Assembly (NCBI RefSeq): GCF_029836165.1
Contig: NZ_JAOEBG010000001.1
Location: forward strand, 543,534 to 607,533
DNA: 64,000 nt
From: Pseudomonas sp. GD04091
GTDB lineage: Bacteria; Pseudomonadota; Gammaproteobacteria; Pseudomonadales; Pseudomonadaceae
Reading direction: 5' to 3'
Part shown: positions 62,449-64,000 of the stretch, one piece after another
Position numbering within the stretch: position 1 is the first letter of the stretch
Layout of the letters: every line of letters begins with the position of its first letter
Program-made: the position numbers and the translations under genes
The notes under the pieces: generated by a model
Told to the model about the DNA's origin: nothing
Seen by the model: only the letters and a program-made list of their open reading frames with translations
Database searches by the model: none

Positions 62449-63996
62449 ATGCCCCGTAAAACCTGGCGCGCTGCGCTCGCTGCCTATGCCAGCCCGTCAA
62501 CTTTGGTGCTTTTGCTGCTCGGATTCGCCGCCGGCCTGCCGTACATGCTGGTGTTCTCGACGCTTTCGGTGTGGCTGCGCGAAGCGGGCGTGGCGCGCGA
62601 GACCATCGGCTACGCCAGCCTGATCGGCCTGGCCTATGCCTTCAAGTGGGTCTGGTCTCCCCTGCTCGACCAGTGGCGCCTGCCGCTGCTCGGCGGCATG
62701 GGCCGCCGCCGTTCCTGGCTGCTGCTGTCGCAGGTGCTGGTGGTGCTGGGCCTGATCGGCATGGGCTTCTGCGACCCGCAGAAGCACCTGTCGTGGCTGA
62801 TCGCCCTGGCCGTACTGGTGGCCTTCGCCTCCGCCACCCAGGACATCGCCGTCGATGCCTATCGCCTGGAGATCGCCGACGACCAGCGTCAGGCCGCGCT
62901 GGCCGCCAGCTACATGGCCGGCTACCGGGTCGCCGCCCTGCTCGCCACTGCCGGCGCACTGTTCTTCGCCGAATGGTTCGGCTCCACCGGTTTCAGCTAC
63001 CTGCATCAGGCGTGGACTGGCACCTATGTGCTGTTCGGCGTGCTCATGCTGCCCGCGGTGTTCACCACGCTGGTGATGCGCGAGCCTGCCGTCCCCTTGC
63101 GCACCCAACTGTCGGCCGCCCGCTACGGGCTGATGCACCAGCTGGCTTCAGTGTTCGTGCTGATCATCCTGCTGGTCTCGGTGCCGGCCAGCTTCACCCA
63201 GATGTTCAATACCGACTGGGCGAGCGTGGTGTTCGGTGATTCGACCATGCTCGACCTGCTGCTCGAAGACCGCGCCTTCCTGCGCCTGATCCTCTACGTG
63301 CTGCTGACCTGGGCCTGCCTTTCGTCCCTGGGGCGCCGGGGTCTGGCGCCGGTGCTCACCCCGGTCAACGACTTCATCGCGCGCTATCGCTGGCAAGCCC
63401 TGCTGCTGCTCGGGCTGATCGCCACCTACCGCATGTCCGACACGGTGATGGGCGTGATGGCCAACGTGTTCTACATCGACATGGGCTTCACCAAGGACCA
63501 GATCGCCAGCGTCAGCAAGATCTTCGGCCTGATCATGACCCTGGTCGGCGCCGGTGCCGGCGGCCTGCTGATCGTGCGCTTCGGCATCCTGCCGATCCTG
63601 TTCATCGGCGGCGTGACCTCGGCGGCCACCAACATCCTGTTCCTGATGCTGGCCGACATGGGGCCGAACCTGGAAATGCTGGTGGTGACCATTTCCCTGG
63701 ACAACTTCAGCTCAGGCCTGGCCACCTCGGCGTTCGTGGCCTACCTGTCGAGCCTGACCAACCTCAAGTTCTCCGCCACCCAATACGCCCTGCTCAGCTC
63801 GATCATGCTGCTGTTGCCGCGCCTGATCGGCGGTTACTCGGGGGTGATGGTGGAGAAGTTCGGCTACCACGATTTCTTCCTGATCACCGCCCTGCTGGGC
63901 GTGCCGACGCTGATCCTGATCGCCCTGCACTGGCGGCAGGAGATCGGCCGGGGAAAGCCGGTGCCGGCGCAGAGCCCGGCGGCTGAGCAGAACTAG
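62449..63996 (+). CDS. ampG: AmpG-family muropeptide permease (MFS)
   Basis: 515 residues with about 12-14 membrane helices. The N-terminal LLLLGFAAGLPYMLVFSTLS followed by SVWLREAGV, and the SPLLDQWRLPLLGGMGRRRSW and FASATQDIAVDAYRLE motifs, are those of AmpG. AmpG imports anhydro-muropeptides for recycling, which also drives AmpR-dependent beta-lactamase induction. The length is near E. coli AmpG (491) and shorter than P. aeruginosa AmpG. It ends 4 nt before the window end. A second AmpG-like paralogue (AmpP type) is the main alternative. Confidence 0.9.
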   Translation: MPRKTWRAALAAYASPSTLVLLLLGFAAGLPYMLVFSTLSVWLREAGVARETIGYASLIGLAYAFKWVWSPLLDQWRLPLLGGMGRRRSWLLLSQVLVVLGLIGMGFCDPQKHLSWLIALAVLVAFASATQDIAVDAYRLEIADDQRQAALAASYMAGYRVAALLATAGALFFAEWFGSTGFSYLHQAWTGTYVLFGVLMLPAVFTTLVMREPAVPLRTQLSAARYGLMHQLASVFVLIILLVSVPASFTQMFNTDWASVVFGDSTMLDLLLEDRAFLRLILYVLLTWACLSSLGRRGLAPVLTPVNDFIARYRWQALLLLGLIATYRMSDTVMGVMANVFYIDMGFTKDQIASVSKIFGLIMTLVGAGAGGLLIVRFGILPILFIGGVTSAATNILFLMLADMGPNLEMLVVTISLDNFSSGLATSAFVAYLSSLTNLKFSATQYALLSSIMLLLPRLIGGYSGVMVEKFGYHDFFLITALLGVPTLILIALHWRQEIGRGKPVPAQSPAAEQN

Positions 63997-64000
63997 ATCT

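Overview
The window is a GC-rich chromosomal segment of a Pseudomonas, most likely of the P. putida group. The evidence is protein-level resemblance, gene order (rpsB-tsf-pyrH to eno-ftsB-ispD, colR-colS with its LPS-modifying neighbours, groES-groEL-fxsA) and many short REP-type inverted repeats ending in GGGAGC/GCTCCC. Almost everything is core housekeeping DNA. I found no tRNA, rRNA, CRISPR array, IS transposase or prophage gene.

1-25.8 kb, minus strand: a long run of essential envelope, translation and replication genes. In order of transcription it reads rpsB, tsf, pyrH, frr, uppS, cdsA, dxr, rseP, bamA, skp, lpxD, fabZ, lpxA, lpxB, rnhB, dnaE, accA, tilS, pyrG, kdsA, eno, ftsB, ispD (cut by the window start). 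Many neighbours overlap by 1-4 nt (pyrH/frr, uppS/cdsA, cdsA/dxr, fabZ/lpxA, ftsB/ispD), so they are probably translationally coupled. Together they supply isoprenoid precursors (dxr, ispD), undecaprenyl-PP (uppS), phospholipid (cdsA), lipid A/Kdo (lpxD, lpxA, lpxB, kdsA), fatty acids (accA, fabZ) and outer-membrane assembly (bamA, skp).

26-36.8 kb: map, glnD and dapC run divergently from rpsB. They are followed by a CPA1 Na+/H+ antiporter (minus), a Spx/ArsC-like protein, dapD, a csdA-csdE sulfur-transfer pair and the convergent tcdA. 37-46.5 kb: an ndvB-like GH17/GT2 glucan synthase, dapE, rlmA, a small conserved protein, a cold-shock protein, plsB, a YbaY-type lipoprotein and a DUF4197 protein. 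Three lysine/DAP genes (dapC, dapD, dapE) therefore lie within about 11 kb.

46.5-51.5 kb: an RND efflux pump (adaptor plus permease, no outer-membrane channel gene) with a divergent TetR repressor and a good operator candidate inside the pump promoter. 51.5-52.4 kb: the one real non-coding accessory region. It is an approximately 800-bp long inverted repeat built of nested hairpins that have changed in a base-pair-preserving way between the two arms. A hexanucleotide tandem repeat sits just inside one arm and an octanucleotide repeat just outside the other. It lies between two gene blocks that I remember as separate in other Pseudomonas genomes.

52.4-57.1 kb: the ColRS envelope-stress two-component system with a methyltransferase, an LPS-kinase-like protein and a small exported protein downstream, and a PAP2-family membrane protein divergent from it. 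Excellent matches to the ColR-box consensus precede both the methyltransferase and the PAP2 gene. 57.2-64 kb: groES-groEL with a sigma-32-type promoter, fxsA, a HugZ-family protein, a DUF481 outer-membrane protein, an alkyltransferase-like DNA-repair protein and an AmpG-type muropeptide permease.
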